NCBI GenBank assembly: GCA_029250885.1
Contig: JAQXEK010000023.1
Location: forward strand, 1-64,000
From: Planctomycetota bacterium
GTDB lineage: Bacteria; Planctomycetota; UBA1135; GCA-002686595
Length of the DNA stretch: 64,000 nt
Direction of reading: 5' to 3'
Shown: positions 33,350 through 41,138 of the stretch, piece after piece
Numbering within the stretch: the first letter of the stretch is position 1
Layout: each line of letters begins with the position of its first letter
Notes under the pieces: model-generated
Told to the model about the DNA's origin: nothing
The model's database searches: none
The model's input: the letters and a program-made list of their open reading frames with translations, nothing else
Program-made: the position numbers and the translations under genes

Positions 33350-34444
33350 CTAGGCCTGGCCCCTAGAGCGGACCGCGTCCCGCAGGACGCCGGCGATCGC
33401 AGTGCAGGTGCGCTGCCATGTAAACTGTTTAGCTCGATTGATACGCTCTTTGCGCCTGGGTAGGGCGGCGCTAGAGCGCCACTCTTCGAGCGCACTCTCC
33501 ATGCCCTTGGCCACGGAGTCGGGCAGGTCCGGGACGACGGAAGTACCTAGGTCGCGCAGCAACTCCGCCTGGGCGGTGAGGGGTGGGTGCAGGACGTTCG
33601 TGCCCGCGGCCATAGACTCGAGGGCGGGGAAGCCAAAGCCCTCGGAGCCGGCGAGCACCAGGGTTGCGGTGGCTTTGGAATAGAGCAGTGCAAGCAGCTC
33701 GTCGTTCACTGTGCCGATGAAGCGCATGCGCTTTTCGATGCCGAAGGTCTTGGCTAAGCGCATGGCGGACTCGACCTCGGCGGTGACCGGACCCGTGACC
33801 ACAAGGCGGGGACCCCGCTTGCCGAAGGGCGCCAACCCCTGGATTGCGCTGTGCAGTCGCTTCTTGGAGCGCGTCGCGCCAACGGCCAAGAAGTAGGGGC
33901 CCTTGGGGATGAGCTCGTCGGGCGTACCACTTGAGTCCTGTTCACTAGTTTCCTGTCCAAAAGGAGCACTTGTGCCCCAGGGAATCACCGCGGCCCGGGC
34001 CGCCGCCGCCGGGGCGAAGCCGTTGAGGTCATCCCAGACATGTTGACTAGGCACGATGATCTTCGAGGCCCGCCGGCGTCCGTGCTTAGCCCAGAGCTTG
34101 TGGCTACGGTCCGCGTTTTCGGACTCGCCATGGCGCCAGGGAAGCTCGTGGATCGTCTGCACGCGCAAGCCCTTGCCGAAGAGCGGAAAGGCAGAGGTGA
34201 ACGACAAAATCCCGTCCAGGCCAAGGCGTTTTTCTAAGCGCGGCAGCTCCCGGTGGCGCCAGGTCCGCTGGGCGTCGTCGACGGCCGGAACCAGGGGGAC
34301 GCACTCGATCTCGGGGTTTGACTCCAAGCCGCAGATGACCTCTCGGGCTACCCGCGCGACACCTGGCGGATAGTCGAATACGCAGGCTGCTCCGTCCAGG
34401 CCAAAGCGAGGGCGCGCGGTGTTGGGGTCGTTCGTAGTCGTCAT
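33350..34444 (-). CDS. Glycosyltransferase (GT-B, group 1)
   Basis: 364 residues from ATG 34444; the frame is open to 34531, but FGLDGAACVFDYPPGVARVAREVI fits a mature N-terminus close to this start. The C-terminal domain has PYFLAVGATRSKKRLHSAIQ and LAGSEGFGFPALESMAAGTN, the donor-binding segment. A probable mannosyl-, glucosyl- or related transferase acting on a lipid-linked glycan at the inner membrane face. It is first in the two-gene glycosyltransferase operon and divergent from arsC. Confidence 0.86.
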   Translation of the reverse strand: MTTTNDPNTARPRFGLDGAACVFDYPPGVARVAREVICGLESNPEIECVPLVPAVDDAQRTWRHRELPRLEKRLGLDGILSFTSAFPLFGKGLRVQTIHELPWRHGESENADRSHKLWAKHGRRRASKIIVPSQHVWDDLNGFAPAAAARAAVIPWGTSAPFGQETSEQDSSGTPDELIPKGPYFLAVGATRSKKRLHSAIQGLAPFGKRGPRLVVTGPVTAEVESAMRLAKTFGIEKRMRFIGTVNDELLALLYSKATATLVLAGSEGFGFPALESMAAGTNVLHPPLTAQAELLRDLGTSVVPDLPDSVAKGMESALEEWRSSAALPRRKERINRAKQFTWQRTCTAIAGVLRDAVRSRGQA

Positions 34445-34569
34445 GGGGCTAGGGAATGTACGGAGGCATGACATTCTCGCGCCAGAAGTGTAGCGCGCCG
34501 GAGTTCCGCCTAGGCTAAAGTGCTTGGACATCGCAGGTGGGATTTCCCGCCCGCTGAAATCATCAAGCT

Positions 34570-35058
34570 ATGACCATGCCATCCCAAGGGGCCTCCGAAT
34601 CCATCGAGACGCCCCGTGTCCTCTTCCTTTGCACGGGAAATGCCTGCCGCAGCCAAATGGCCGAGGGCTGGCTGCGGCACCTTGCTGGGGACCGCGTCGT
34701 CTCACTGTCTGCAGGTACGGACCCCCATGGGCTGAATCCGCGGGCTGTGGCCGCCATGGCCGATGCGGGCGTCGACATCTCCGAGCAGACTTCGGATCAC
34801 CTCGACGAGTACCTCGAGCAGCCCCCCGAGGTCGTGATCGCGGTCTGCTCCAACGCGGCCGACAATTGCCCAACGTTGCCGGGCTCTACGAATGTCCTGC
34901 ACTGGCCCTTCCCCGACCCGGCCCCCGGCGGCGTGGATCTCGGTGCGAGCGAGGAAGACACACGCGCGCGCTTTCACGAGGTCCGCGACGCCATCCGCGA
35001 GCACATCGAAGCTTGGCTCGCCCGTGGTGCTCTTCCCCTAAAGCTGGCTACCCATTAG
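34570..35058 (+). CDS. arsC: Arsenate reductase, thioredoxin-coupled (LMW-PTPase fold)
   Basis: 162 residues. VLFLCTGNACRSQMAEGW is the C-x5-R phosphate-binding loop with the ArsC-specific SQMAEGW continuation. VCSNAADNCPTLPG provides the two further redox cysteines that form the disulfide cascade (Cys82/Cys89 in S. aureus ArsC), followed by HWPFPDPA. These three cysteines favour arsenate reductase over a polysaccharide-regulating tyrosine phosphatase, although the surrounding glycosyltransferases would also suit the latter. No arsR, acr3 or arsB is nearby. A glycosyltransferase gene starts 8 bases downstream on the same strand. ATG 34576 is an alternative start. Confidence 0.83.
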   Translation: MTMPSQGASESIETPRVLFLCTGNACRSQMAEGWLRHLAGDRVVSLSAGTDPHGLNPRAVAAMADAGVDISEQTSDHLDEYLEQPPEVVIAVCSNAADNCPTLPGSTNVLHWPFPDPAPGGVDLGASEEDTRARFHEVRDAIREHIEAWLARGALPLKLATH

Positions 35059-35065
35059 CCGACCC

Positions 35066-36322
35066 TTGCGCGTCGCCCTGCTGATCGATCGGCTGCAACC
35101 AAGGCGCGGCGGTGCCGAGGCGGCCCTCTGCGCATTCGGCCGGCACTTGGCCCAAGCCGGTGTCGACGTGCACACCTTTGGGATCAAGGGACCCCGGGAC
35201 GAAAACGAAGAGAGCCTTGCGCCAGGGCAGTTCCACAACGTGTCGAGCGCCCTTGGAGTCACTCAAAAGATCGGCACGCGCACGCGCCGGGAGAAGGCCA
35301 TTGGCGCTGTGCTTGTTCAAGCCGCGAAGCAGGCGGGCTGCGACGTGACGATCGGCGTTCGGCACCTGCCCGAAGTGGACCTCTACTGGCCCCACGGCGG
35401 CGGGCACTTGGCTACCCTCGAGGGCAAGGCCAAGGCCAAGGCCAGCGCCCGCGGTCGCGCGAGCGAGCACCTGACCGCCAAGCCCGTGGGCCGTCACCTG
35501 GGCTTCTTGGAAATGGAGCGCGGGCTTGTCCAGGATGGACGAGCCCGGCGCATCGCCTGCGTCTCGGAGATGGTCCGAGACGAGCTGCTATCGGCCTACC
35601 CCGATGCGGTTAATCCTGAGCGCTTTCATGTCGTTGCCAACGGCGTCGACCTCGAGCAGTTTGGCCCGAACGAGCGTACCTTGATGGCCCCCGCGCCCGG
35701 GGTCGCCCTTCCCTTGGCGGTGGACGTGCCCGTGATCGCCTTCCTTGCAAGGTCGCCTGAACTCAAGGGCCTGCCAGCCTTGACCCGCGCCCTCGCTGGC
35801 TTGTTAGACACACCTTGGCATCTTGTAGTCGCCGGCCCAAAGTCCTTCCGGTCGATCGCGACAGACTTAGCCCGAATCGGTCAACCAGACTCAAAATTAG
35901 GCGCTAATTACCAGTCTGATCGCTGGACCTATGTGCCGGATGTGGATACCGCGGAGCTGCTTGCTAGCTCGTCGTTGGTGGTGCAACCCACCTGGCGCGA
36001 TCCCTGTTCCATGGCGATCCTGGAGGCACTCGCATCCGGCTGCCGGGTTCTTACGACCCTTGCAGCCGGTGCGTCGTCGCACGTCCTGGGCGGGACCCCA
36101 GCCCCCAATCCGGGCGCCTTCGCCACTACCGATTGCGGCACGGTGATCGCTAGCGCATCGGACGAGACCGCACTTCAAGATGCCCTTTCGGTTGAGCTCG
36201 CACGGACGCAAACCTGGAGCCTTAGCGATGCTCGGCGGGTCCGCGAGCAAGCAGCTCTCGTTCCCGCCGAGGTCAGTTTTCACCGTCTAGAGGAGCTTGT
36301 GCGAGAGCTCGCGAACGGCTAG
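35066..36322 (+). CDS. Glycosyltransferase, WaaG-like (GT4 type)
   Basis: 418 residues with a TTG start 8 bases after arsC. It starts RVALLIDRLQPRRGGAEAAL, the R-G-G-A-E loop typical of GT4 enzymes such as WaaG. The middle contains YWPHGGGHLATLEG, LGFLEMERGLVQDG and IACVSEMVRDELL, closely following the WaaG pattern of an LPS core glucosyltransferase. The C-terminal domain has FLARSPELKGLPAL and PTWRDPCSMAILEALASG with E-x7-E. Transfer of the first core hexose to lipid A-linked heptose is possible but not proven. Its end is only 10 bases from the convergent DUF4920 gene. Confidence 0.85.
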   Translation: MRVALLIDRLQPRRGGAEAALCAFGRHLAQAGVDVHTFGIKGPRDENEESLAPGQFHNVSSALGVTQKIGTRTRREKAIGAVLVQAAKQAGCDVTIGVRHLPEVDLYWPHGGGHLATLEGKAKAKASARGRASEHLTAKPVGRHLGFLEMERGLVQDGRARRIACVSEMVRDELLSAYPDAVNPERFHVVANGVDLEQFGPNERTLMAPAPGVALPLAVDVPVIAFLARSPELKGLPALTRALAGLLDTPWHLVVAGPKSFRSIATDLARIGQPDSKLGANYQSDRWTYVPDVDTAELLASSSLVVQPTWRDPCSMAILEALASGCRVLTTLAAGASSHVLGGTPAPNPGAFATTDCGTVIASASDETALQDALSVELARTQTWSLSDARRVREQAALVPAEVSFHRLEELVRELANG

Positions 36323-36332
36323 TGCAGGCGCT

Positions 36333-36854
36333 CTACTGAGCGATCAGAACGGACGAAGCCATGAAGGTCATGGACAGCTGGTCCTCGGTGATCGCGGCGG
36401 CTTCTTCCATGCGACCAGCGTCCTCAAGGTAGTGGGCGGCCTCGGCGGCGGGAACGAGCTCGACCTTGAACTCTCCCTCGACTACGGCTGTCCTGCCGGA
36501 GGAATCGAAGGGCATGAAGAAGGCGTAGTCCTTGAACTTAACGCGCATGCTCGCGTCGCCTTCGTTGAAGGTCATCCAGCAGCCCTTCTTCTGGCAGACC
36601 TGGTCGATCGTAGCCGTCATGCGGAAGGTCTGACCGTCGAAGGCCTTGGCGCTCGCAGCCACATCAGCGAAGGCGACGGTGTTGTCCACATGGGGCCGAA
36701 CGGTGAAGCTCTCACCAAAGGAGTCCCAGCCGGGGTAGGTCGCCGGGGCGGAGATCGCCATCTCACCCTGGGCCGAATCAGCATCGGGAGACTGGCAAGC
36801 GGCGAGAGAGACGAGGGCCACCAGGGGCAGCAGAGGAAGTAGGTTGGTTCGCAT
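36333..36854 (-). CDS. DUF4920 lipoprotein
   Basis: 173 residues from ATG 36854. The signal MRTNLLPLLPLVALVSLAAC has lipobox LAAC, predicting a lipid-anchored periplasmic protein. The mature part contains YPGWDSFGESFTV, FRMTATIDQVCQKKGCWMTF (Cys pair CQKKGC) and RVKFKDYAFFMPFDSSG, a pattern I associate with DUF4920, a beta-rich OB-like domain of unknown function. The two cysteines might bind a metal or form a disulfide. The longer frame to 37214 overlaps a glycosyltransferase end and is rejected. Confidence 0.8.
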   Translation of the reverse strand: MRTNLLPLLPLVALVSLAACQSPDADSAQGEMAISAPATYPGWDSFGESFTVRPHVDNTVAFADVAASAKAFDGQTFRMTATIDQVCQKKGCWMTFNEGDASMRVKFKDYAFFMPFDSSGRTAVVEGEFKVELVPAAEAAHYLEDAGRMEEAAAITEDQLSMTFMASSVLIAQ

Positions 36855-37029
36855 GGTAAGACTAGGGAAGTCGGTGTCTTTGGTTTTGGAGAATGGAAGG
36901 CGATGCCTTGGTCCTATGATCGCAAAAATCAGTCGTGATTGAGGGGCACAATCTGGCGAACTGCTCGCCTTCCTAAATGTTGGAAGTGGCTTGGGCCGGG
37001 GCGGTGGGGCGCCGAGGCACGGTCCCGTG

Positions 37030-38214
37030 CTAGCTGCGGGCCAAGTCCTGCCAGGCCGCGAGGTGGGCCTTGGCTGCCCTGCTCCATGTGTGTTTGGCGG
37101 CCTGCAGCGGGCCCAAGTGCCGTAGCTCCTGGGATCTTGCAGAGTCGAATAAGACAGCCCGGAGGCCTTCAAAGATGGAATCGGGCGAGTTCGGGTCCAC
37201 TGGCTGGTAGGCATTGCCCAGCACCTCGGGCAGGCAGCTGGTGTTGGACGCGACGACGGGGCGGCCGAGCCCCATCGCCTCTAGGGGCGGCAGGCCGAAG
37301 CCCTCGGCGTGGCTGGCGAATAGAAAGGCGTCGCAGGTTGTGAGCAGCTGCAGCAGAGTGGTCTCGGGAACCTGGCGCATCCAGTGCACGCGCTCCTTGG
37401 CGGGACTGTCCTCGAGGGCGACCTCAAACTCCTCAAAGTGCCAGCCGACGGGACCCGCGACGATCCAGTGGTGGGGTGCCCCCTCGTGGACTAGACGCTC
37501 GAAGGCGCTCAACATGGCCAGGTGGTTCTTGCGCGGATCCACTCGGCAGACAGTGAGCACGAAGGGCGGGCGCGTGGGGACGCTGGCTAGGTCAGGAGCT
37601 TGAATGTGGTCGCAGCCCAGGCCGACTGTGATGACTTTGTCCGGTGCTAGCCCGAACTTTGCGATGAGATCGTCGCGCACGTAGTCGGTGGGGGCAAAGA
37701 TCGCGGCGGAGTTCGCGACGGCTTGGCGAGCGCTGGCAGCCATGGACTCGGCGGTCTTCTGCTCAACCCAGGGGCCGCCGGGCCTCCCCTCGTCATCAAG
37801 GTAGATGGCGTCCCACAACATCGTGGTCTGCTTGGCGGCGCACACCGGTAGGCGCGCGGGCTGGGTGTGGTGGAAGATGGCCCCCGGCGACCCGGCGCCG
37901 ACGACCCCGTCCGCCCCGCCGACCCAGGGCAGCAGCAGCTCCGAGGCGCGGGTTGGAAGGCGCAGACGCGAGAGCTTGGACTGGACGAGGGGACCGCCCT
38001 CGAGGCCGAGCTCGTGGCGCGCGAACTTCGCAGCGGCTAAGGTCCAGCCGAAGAGTCCGAGGCGCGCGGGCGGACCCTCGCCGGTCTTCAGGGCAGTTAG
38101 TGCGCGTACGAGCTCCCGGGTCGCGCGGCCGATGCCCTCGCCGTTGACGAGGGCGGGCCGGTAGTCAAGCCCAAGCCTGAGGGGCGCAAAAGTGGCTGGA
38201 GGCAGGTCTTGCAT
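37030..38214 (-). CDS. Glycosyltransferase (GT-B, group 1)
   Basis: 394 residues. The N-terminal region shows LGLDYRPALVNGEGIGRATRELV, typical of mannosyltransferases that begin with an R-P-x-x-x-x-G-I-G-R stretch. The C-terminal half has FVLTVCRVDPRKNHLAMLSAFERL and FASHAEGFGLPPLEAMGLGRPV with the conserved E-x7-E, then SNTSCLPEVLGNAY. It starts 6 bases after the flippase stop, so the two form an operon for building and exporting a surface glycan. Confidence 0.9.
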   Translation of the reverse strand: MQDLPPATFAPLRLGLDYRPALVNGEGIGRATRELVRALTALKTGEGPPARLGLFGWTLAAAKFARHELGLEGGPLVQSKLSRLRLPTRASELLLPWVGGADGVVGAGSPGAIFHHTQPARLPVCAAKQTTMLWDAIYLDDEGRPGGPWVEQKTAESMAASARQAVANSAAIFAPTDYVRDDLIAKFGLAPDKVITVGLGCDHIQAPDLASVPTRPPFVLTVCRVDPRKNHLAMLSAFERLVHEGAPHHWIVAGPVGWHFEEFEVALEDSPAKERVHWMRQVPETTLLQLLTTCDAFLFASHAEGFGLPPLEAMGLGRPVVASNTSCLPEVLGNAYQPVDPNSPDSIFEGLRAVLFDSARSQELRHLGPLQAAKHTWSRAAKAHLAAWQDLARS

Positions 38215-38220
38215 CTCGGT

Positions 38221-39603
38221 CTAGGTGGCCAGGGACGAGAGGTAGAAGGCAATCGCGAAAGCAGCGGGTGCGGCGGCCCAGCGCAGGGGGCGCACGGCCA
38301 GAGTGAGGACGCCCATGCGCGCGAGTGCGATGGCGGCGGTGATGGCGACTACGGTCTCGGTCGCAACGGTCGCGATGGCCGCACCCTCGATGCCGAGCCT
38401 AGGTACGAGCAGCGCGTTGCCCACAACGTTAATACCAAGGGCGAGGAGGGTAATCGCGGACACAGTCTTCGTGTGGCCCGTGGAGACGAGGGCCGTCAGG
38501 TGCAGGGCTCCAAAGTAGATCACGGCCATGGCACCCAGCAGCCAGGCGAGGCTGGAGCCAGCGGCGTTGAACTCGGGCTTGAAGATCAGCCCGAGTACGG
38601 CCGCGGAGTGGGGGATGACCAGGCCGGCGCCCAGGGCCGCGCAGAAGAAGAGCGGCTGGCCAAGTCGCGAGACGGCCTGGCCGAGCCGCGCCTCTTCGTG
38701 CTCACGGGTAAACCAAGGCATCGCGGACAGGCTGGCGTACTGGGCGATCATGATCGCGAAGGAGAGCAGCCGCACACTAGCGTTGTAGTAGCCGAGCTCG
38801 GTCTCGCCGGCGATGGGGCGCACGAATAGATTGTCGATGTAGAAGTAGCCCTGTTGCGCAAGCCCCGCCATGCCAAGGGGCGCGGCCTTGGCGAGGAACG
38901 GACGCCACGGGATCGCGGGCAGGCCCTTGCCTGGCAGGCTCCGCAGCTCGTGCCGCGCGGCGAAGTGGATCATGAAGTTCGCGGTCGAGCTGCCTAGGGC
39001 CGTGGCCAGGACATAGGGAGCGGCCGTCCGCACATCAGCGAAATAGAGTGTAAGAACGAGCCCCATCCGCAAGGTGTTGGCCATAAGCCGGGCCGTTACA
39101 GGCATGCGCCAGTCAATGCGGTTCTTAAAGGGAACCGTGGAGAGCTCCAGGGCGTGGCTCATTGGGTAGAGCGCGGCGATCGCAAGCCAGACAGCCCCGG
39201 GTTCGCTCGTGAGCAGTGCGCTGCCGCCGAGTAGCAGGAAGCCAGCGAAGCCTGCGATCAGCCGAATGCGCCGGGCTGTGACCAGGGTCGCGCGCAGCTC
39301 GCCTGGGCGCGTCGCCGTGCGCTGTACCGCCATGGGACCCGTGCCGAAGTCAGCTAGGGCATCCAGCAGCATAAAGACCGCGATGTAAAAGGTGAAGCGC
39401 CCGAACTCTGGTCCATCAAGGTGCCTGGCCAAGAGGGCCAGAGTGATGAACGTGCAGCCAGCGCCCCAGAACCGGCCGACTACTTGCAGCAGCGTGCTGC
39501 TCCAAACACGCTTTGGAACCGCGGACTCCTGGCCGTCCGTTTCGGGCAACCCACTGCCTTGCGACGGGTTTGGAGGCTCGGGTCTTGTGGAGGACAGCGA
39601 CAT
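38221..39603 (-). CDS. Polysaccharide flippase (Wzx/MATE-like oligosaccharyl transporter)
   Basis: 460 residues from ATG 39603; the upstream frame to 39954 is antisense to the DUF2007 gene. A short hydrophilic N-terminus leads into VVGRFWGAGCTFITLALLAR and FGRFTFYIAVFMLLDALADFG, the first helices of the polysaccharide biosynthesis (PF01943/PF13440) family. About 12-14 membrane helices follow, with the typical LGIEGAAIATVATETVVAIT near the end. It flips lipid-linked glycan units across the inner membrane. Co-transcribed with the glycosyltransferase at 37030 and divergent (41 bases) from the DUF2007 gene. Confidence 0.9.
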   Translation of the reverse strand: MSLSSTRPEPPNPSQGSGLPETDGQESAVPKRVWSSTLLQVVGRFWGAGCTFITLALLARHLDGPEFGRFTFYIAVFMLLDALADFGTGPMAVQRTATRPGELRATLVTARRIRLIAGFAGFLLLGGSALLTSEPGAVWLAIAALYPMSHALELSTVPFKNRIDWRMPVTARLMANTLRMGLVLTLYFADVRTAAPYVLATALGSSTANFMIHFAARHELRSLPGKGLPAIPWRPFLAKAAPLGMAGLAQQGYFYIDNLFVRPIAGETELGYYNASVRLLSFAIMIAQYASLSAMPWFTREHEEARLGQAVSRLGQPLFFCAALGAGLVIPHSAAVLGLIFKPEFNAAGSSLAWLLGAMAVIYFGALHLTALVSTGHTKTVSAITLLALGINVVGNALLVPRLGIEGAAIATVATETVVAITAAIALARMGVLTLAVRPLRWAAAPAAFAIAFYLSSLAT

Positions 39604-39644
39604 GACAGCATTATGGGAAGTCCAAGACGACCATCGAGGATGCC

Positions 39645-39911
39645 ATGACGAAACCTTCTGACGAATACGAGCTTTTGCTCGCCGCCCCCGATGCCATTCA
39701 AGCGAAGCTCGCTCAGAACTTGCTTGATGTCGCCGGGATTCCAAGCATGCTGCACGGCATGGACCGCGACTTCGCCGAGCTCGGGGCCGCCGTTCACATG
39801 GCCGTCGCACGCCACGATCTCTATGTGCCGAAGGGCGCAGGGCAAGTGGCCCATGCGGTGCTGAAGGAGGCCTGGGGCGAAGGCTACGACAAGAACGAAG
39901 GCGAGGACTAG
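39645..39911 (+). CDS. DUF2007-type small protein
   Basis: 88 residues. EYELLLAAPDAIQAKLAQNLLDVAGIPSMLHG and MAVARHDLYVPKGAGQVAHAVLKEA match the pattern of DUF2007, a small alpha/beta fold resembling the PII/ferredoxin-like regulators and proposed to be involved in signalling. Binding partners are unknown. It is monocistronic, divergent from the flippase, and is followed by a very strong hairpin at 39933. Confidence 0.75.
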   Translation: MTKPSDEYELLLAAPDAIQAKLAQNLLDVAGIPSMLHGMDRDFAELGAAVHMAVARHDLYVPKGAGQVAHAVLKEAWGEGYDKNEGED

Positions 39912-39932
39912 ACCTAACTAACTTGGAAACGA

Positions 39933-39980
39933 GAACACCCCGCAGACTTGCCATGGGAATGGCGAGTCTGCGGGGTGTTC
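39933..39980. terminator. Strong bidirectional terminator hairpin
   Basis: Arms GAACACCCCGCAGACT (39933-39948) and AGTCTGCGGGGTGTTC (39965-39980) are perfectly complementary over 16 bases, and the loop contributes five further pairs (GCCAT/ATGGC). It is followed by TTG on the plus side and preceded by a purine-rich stretch that reads as a pyrimidine tract on the minus side. It sits between the convergent DUF2007 gene and the dehydrogenase gene. Confidence 0.9.
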
Positions 39981-40000
39981 TTGCCTGTCGGCCTTAGCGG

Positions 40001-41020
40001 CTATGCAGTCGTCGCGCCCAGGCGCTTGATCACCGCTTCGGTGAAGGCTTGGCAGCCGAGCTCGCCACCGATGTCGCCGGTCTTGTCTCCGGCTGCGATG
40101 CAGTCGCGCACTGCGGCGCGGATGCTCTCGCCATGATTGATCTCGCCAAGGTGACGCACTAGGGAGCCGAAGGCCAGCAGGGCGGCGGCCGGATTACAGA
40201 CGCCCTTACCCGCGATGTCCGGAGCGGTGCCGCCAGCCGGGTCGAACATGGACAGGGTCACATCGCCATCCTCGTCAAAAGCGTAGGAGCTCGAGTCGCC
40301 CAGGCCAATAGAGCCAATCAGGCCGCAGAGCATGTCTGACAGAAAGTCGCCGTACTCGTTGGGCGTCACGATCACACCGTAGCGCTCGGGGAACATGATG
40401 ATGCCGGCCAGCATGGCGTCGAAGAGCTCGCGGCGGTAGGCGATGCCCGGGTACTGATGGGAGATCGTCTCGACGGCCTCTTCAAAGAGCCCGTCGGCAG
40501 CGGCCTGGATCGTGTACTTGCTCGCGCTAACCACATGGCTATTGCGGATCATCGAGAGCTTAAACGCGAAGCGCGCGGCCAGGGTTGCGGGCCCGTGCTC
40601 GATCACCCGCAGGGAGACCGCCGAGTGGTTGCCTATGCGGCGACCGCGGTCACCGTAGGTGCCACCGGTCGCGATGCGCACCACGTCGATATCGATGGAC
40701 TTCTTAAAGTTGTTCTCGACCCCGGGCATGGTCATCACGGGTCGGTGGATCACGGCAAAGTCGCACATCTCGCGGAGAACCTTGTTCGGGCTTTCCGTGA
40801 CAGTGGCGGTCGGATATTTCATCGCGACCTTGTGCTCGTTCATCTTCTCCATGACCGTGTCGTAGATCCCCATGCCCTTAGCGTCCCGGTTCTCGAGGCT
40901 GATGTCGGCCTGGTCAAACTCGATGGCGAATGGCAACGCGCTAGCGACGGCGTGCACGGATTCGGAGAGTTCAGCGGAGATTCCGTCGCCGAGCATTTCG
41001 ACGATCGAGTACTTCTTCAT
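40001..41020 (-). CDS. Isocitrate/isopropylmalate dehydrogenase family enzyme
   Basis: 339 residues from ATG 41020; the longer frame to 41731 is antisense to another gene. The beta-decarboxylating dehydrogenase family is shown by VEMLGDGISAELSESV, RIATGGTYGDRGRR (arginine substrate-binding region), SASKYTIQAADGLF-like sequence with the conserved Lys, FDAMLAGIIMFPERYGVIVTP, NEYGDFLSDMLCGL with the metal-binding Asp, and FDPAGGTAPDIAGKG. The usual Asn of the K-A-N motif is Thr, and the substrate-specificity region is unlike classical LeuB or Icd. Isocitrate, isopropylmalate, homoisocitrate or tartrate-like substrates are all possible. No leucine or TCA genes adjoin it. Confidence 0.85.
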   Translation of the reverse strand: MKKYSIVEMLGDGISAELSESVHAVASALPFAIEFDQADISLENRDAKGMGIYDTVMEKMNEHKVAMKYPTATVTESPNKVLREMCDFAVIHRPVMTMPGVENNFKKSIDIDVVRIATGGTYGDRGRRIGNHSAVSLRVIEHGPATLAARFAFKLSMIRNSHVVSASKYTIQAAADGLFEEAVETISHQYPGIAYRRELFDAMLAGIIMFPERYGVIVTPNEYGDFLSDMLCGLIGSIGLGDSSSYAFDEDGDVTLSMFDPAGGTAPDIAGKGVCNPAAALLAFGSLVRHLGEINHGESIRAAVRDCIAAGDKTGDIGGELGCQAFTEAVIKRLGATTA

Positions 41021-41138
41021 GGTTACGATGTGCGTTTCTTTGGGGCTGGGGCCGCCGCGAATGGGGTGTAAGACCTTATGGTTGGTCTCTCCCGGGGGGG
41101 CGTCCCCTGATTTTCGAGGCAAGCAGGATATCCAGCCC

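Noticed and set aside
38209-38829. 206-codon plus-strand ORF
   Set aside because: Antisense to the flippase; Gly/Arg/Glu-rich composition typical of shadow frames.
40872-41138. N-terminal extension of the 666-residue secreted protein
   Set aside because: Overlaps the start of the dehydrogenase on the other strand; signal-like sequence begins after 41139.
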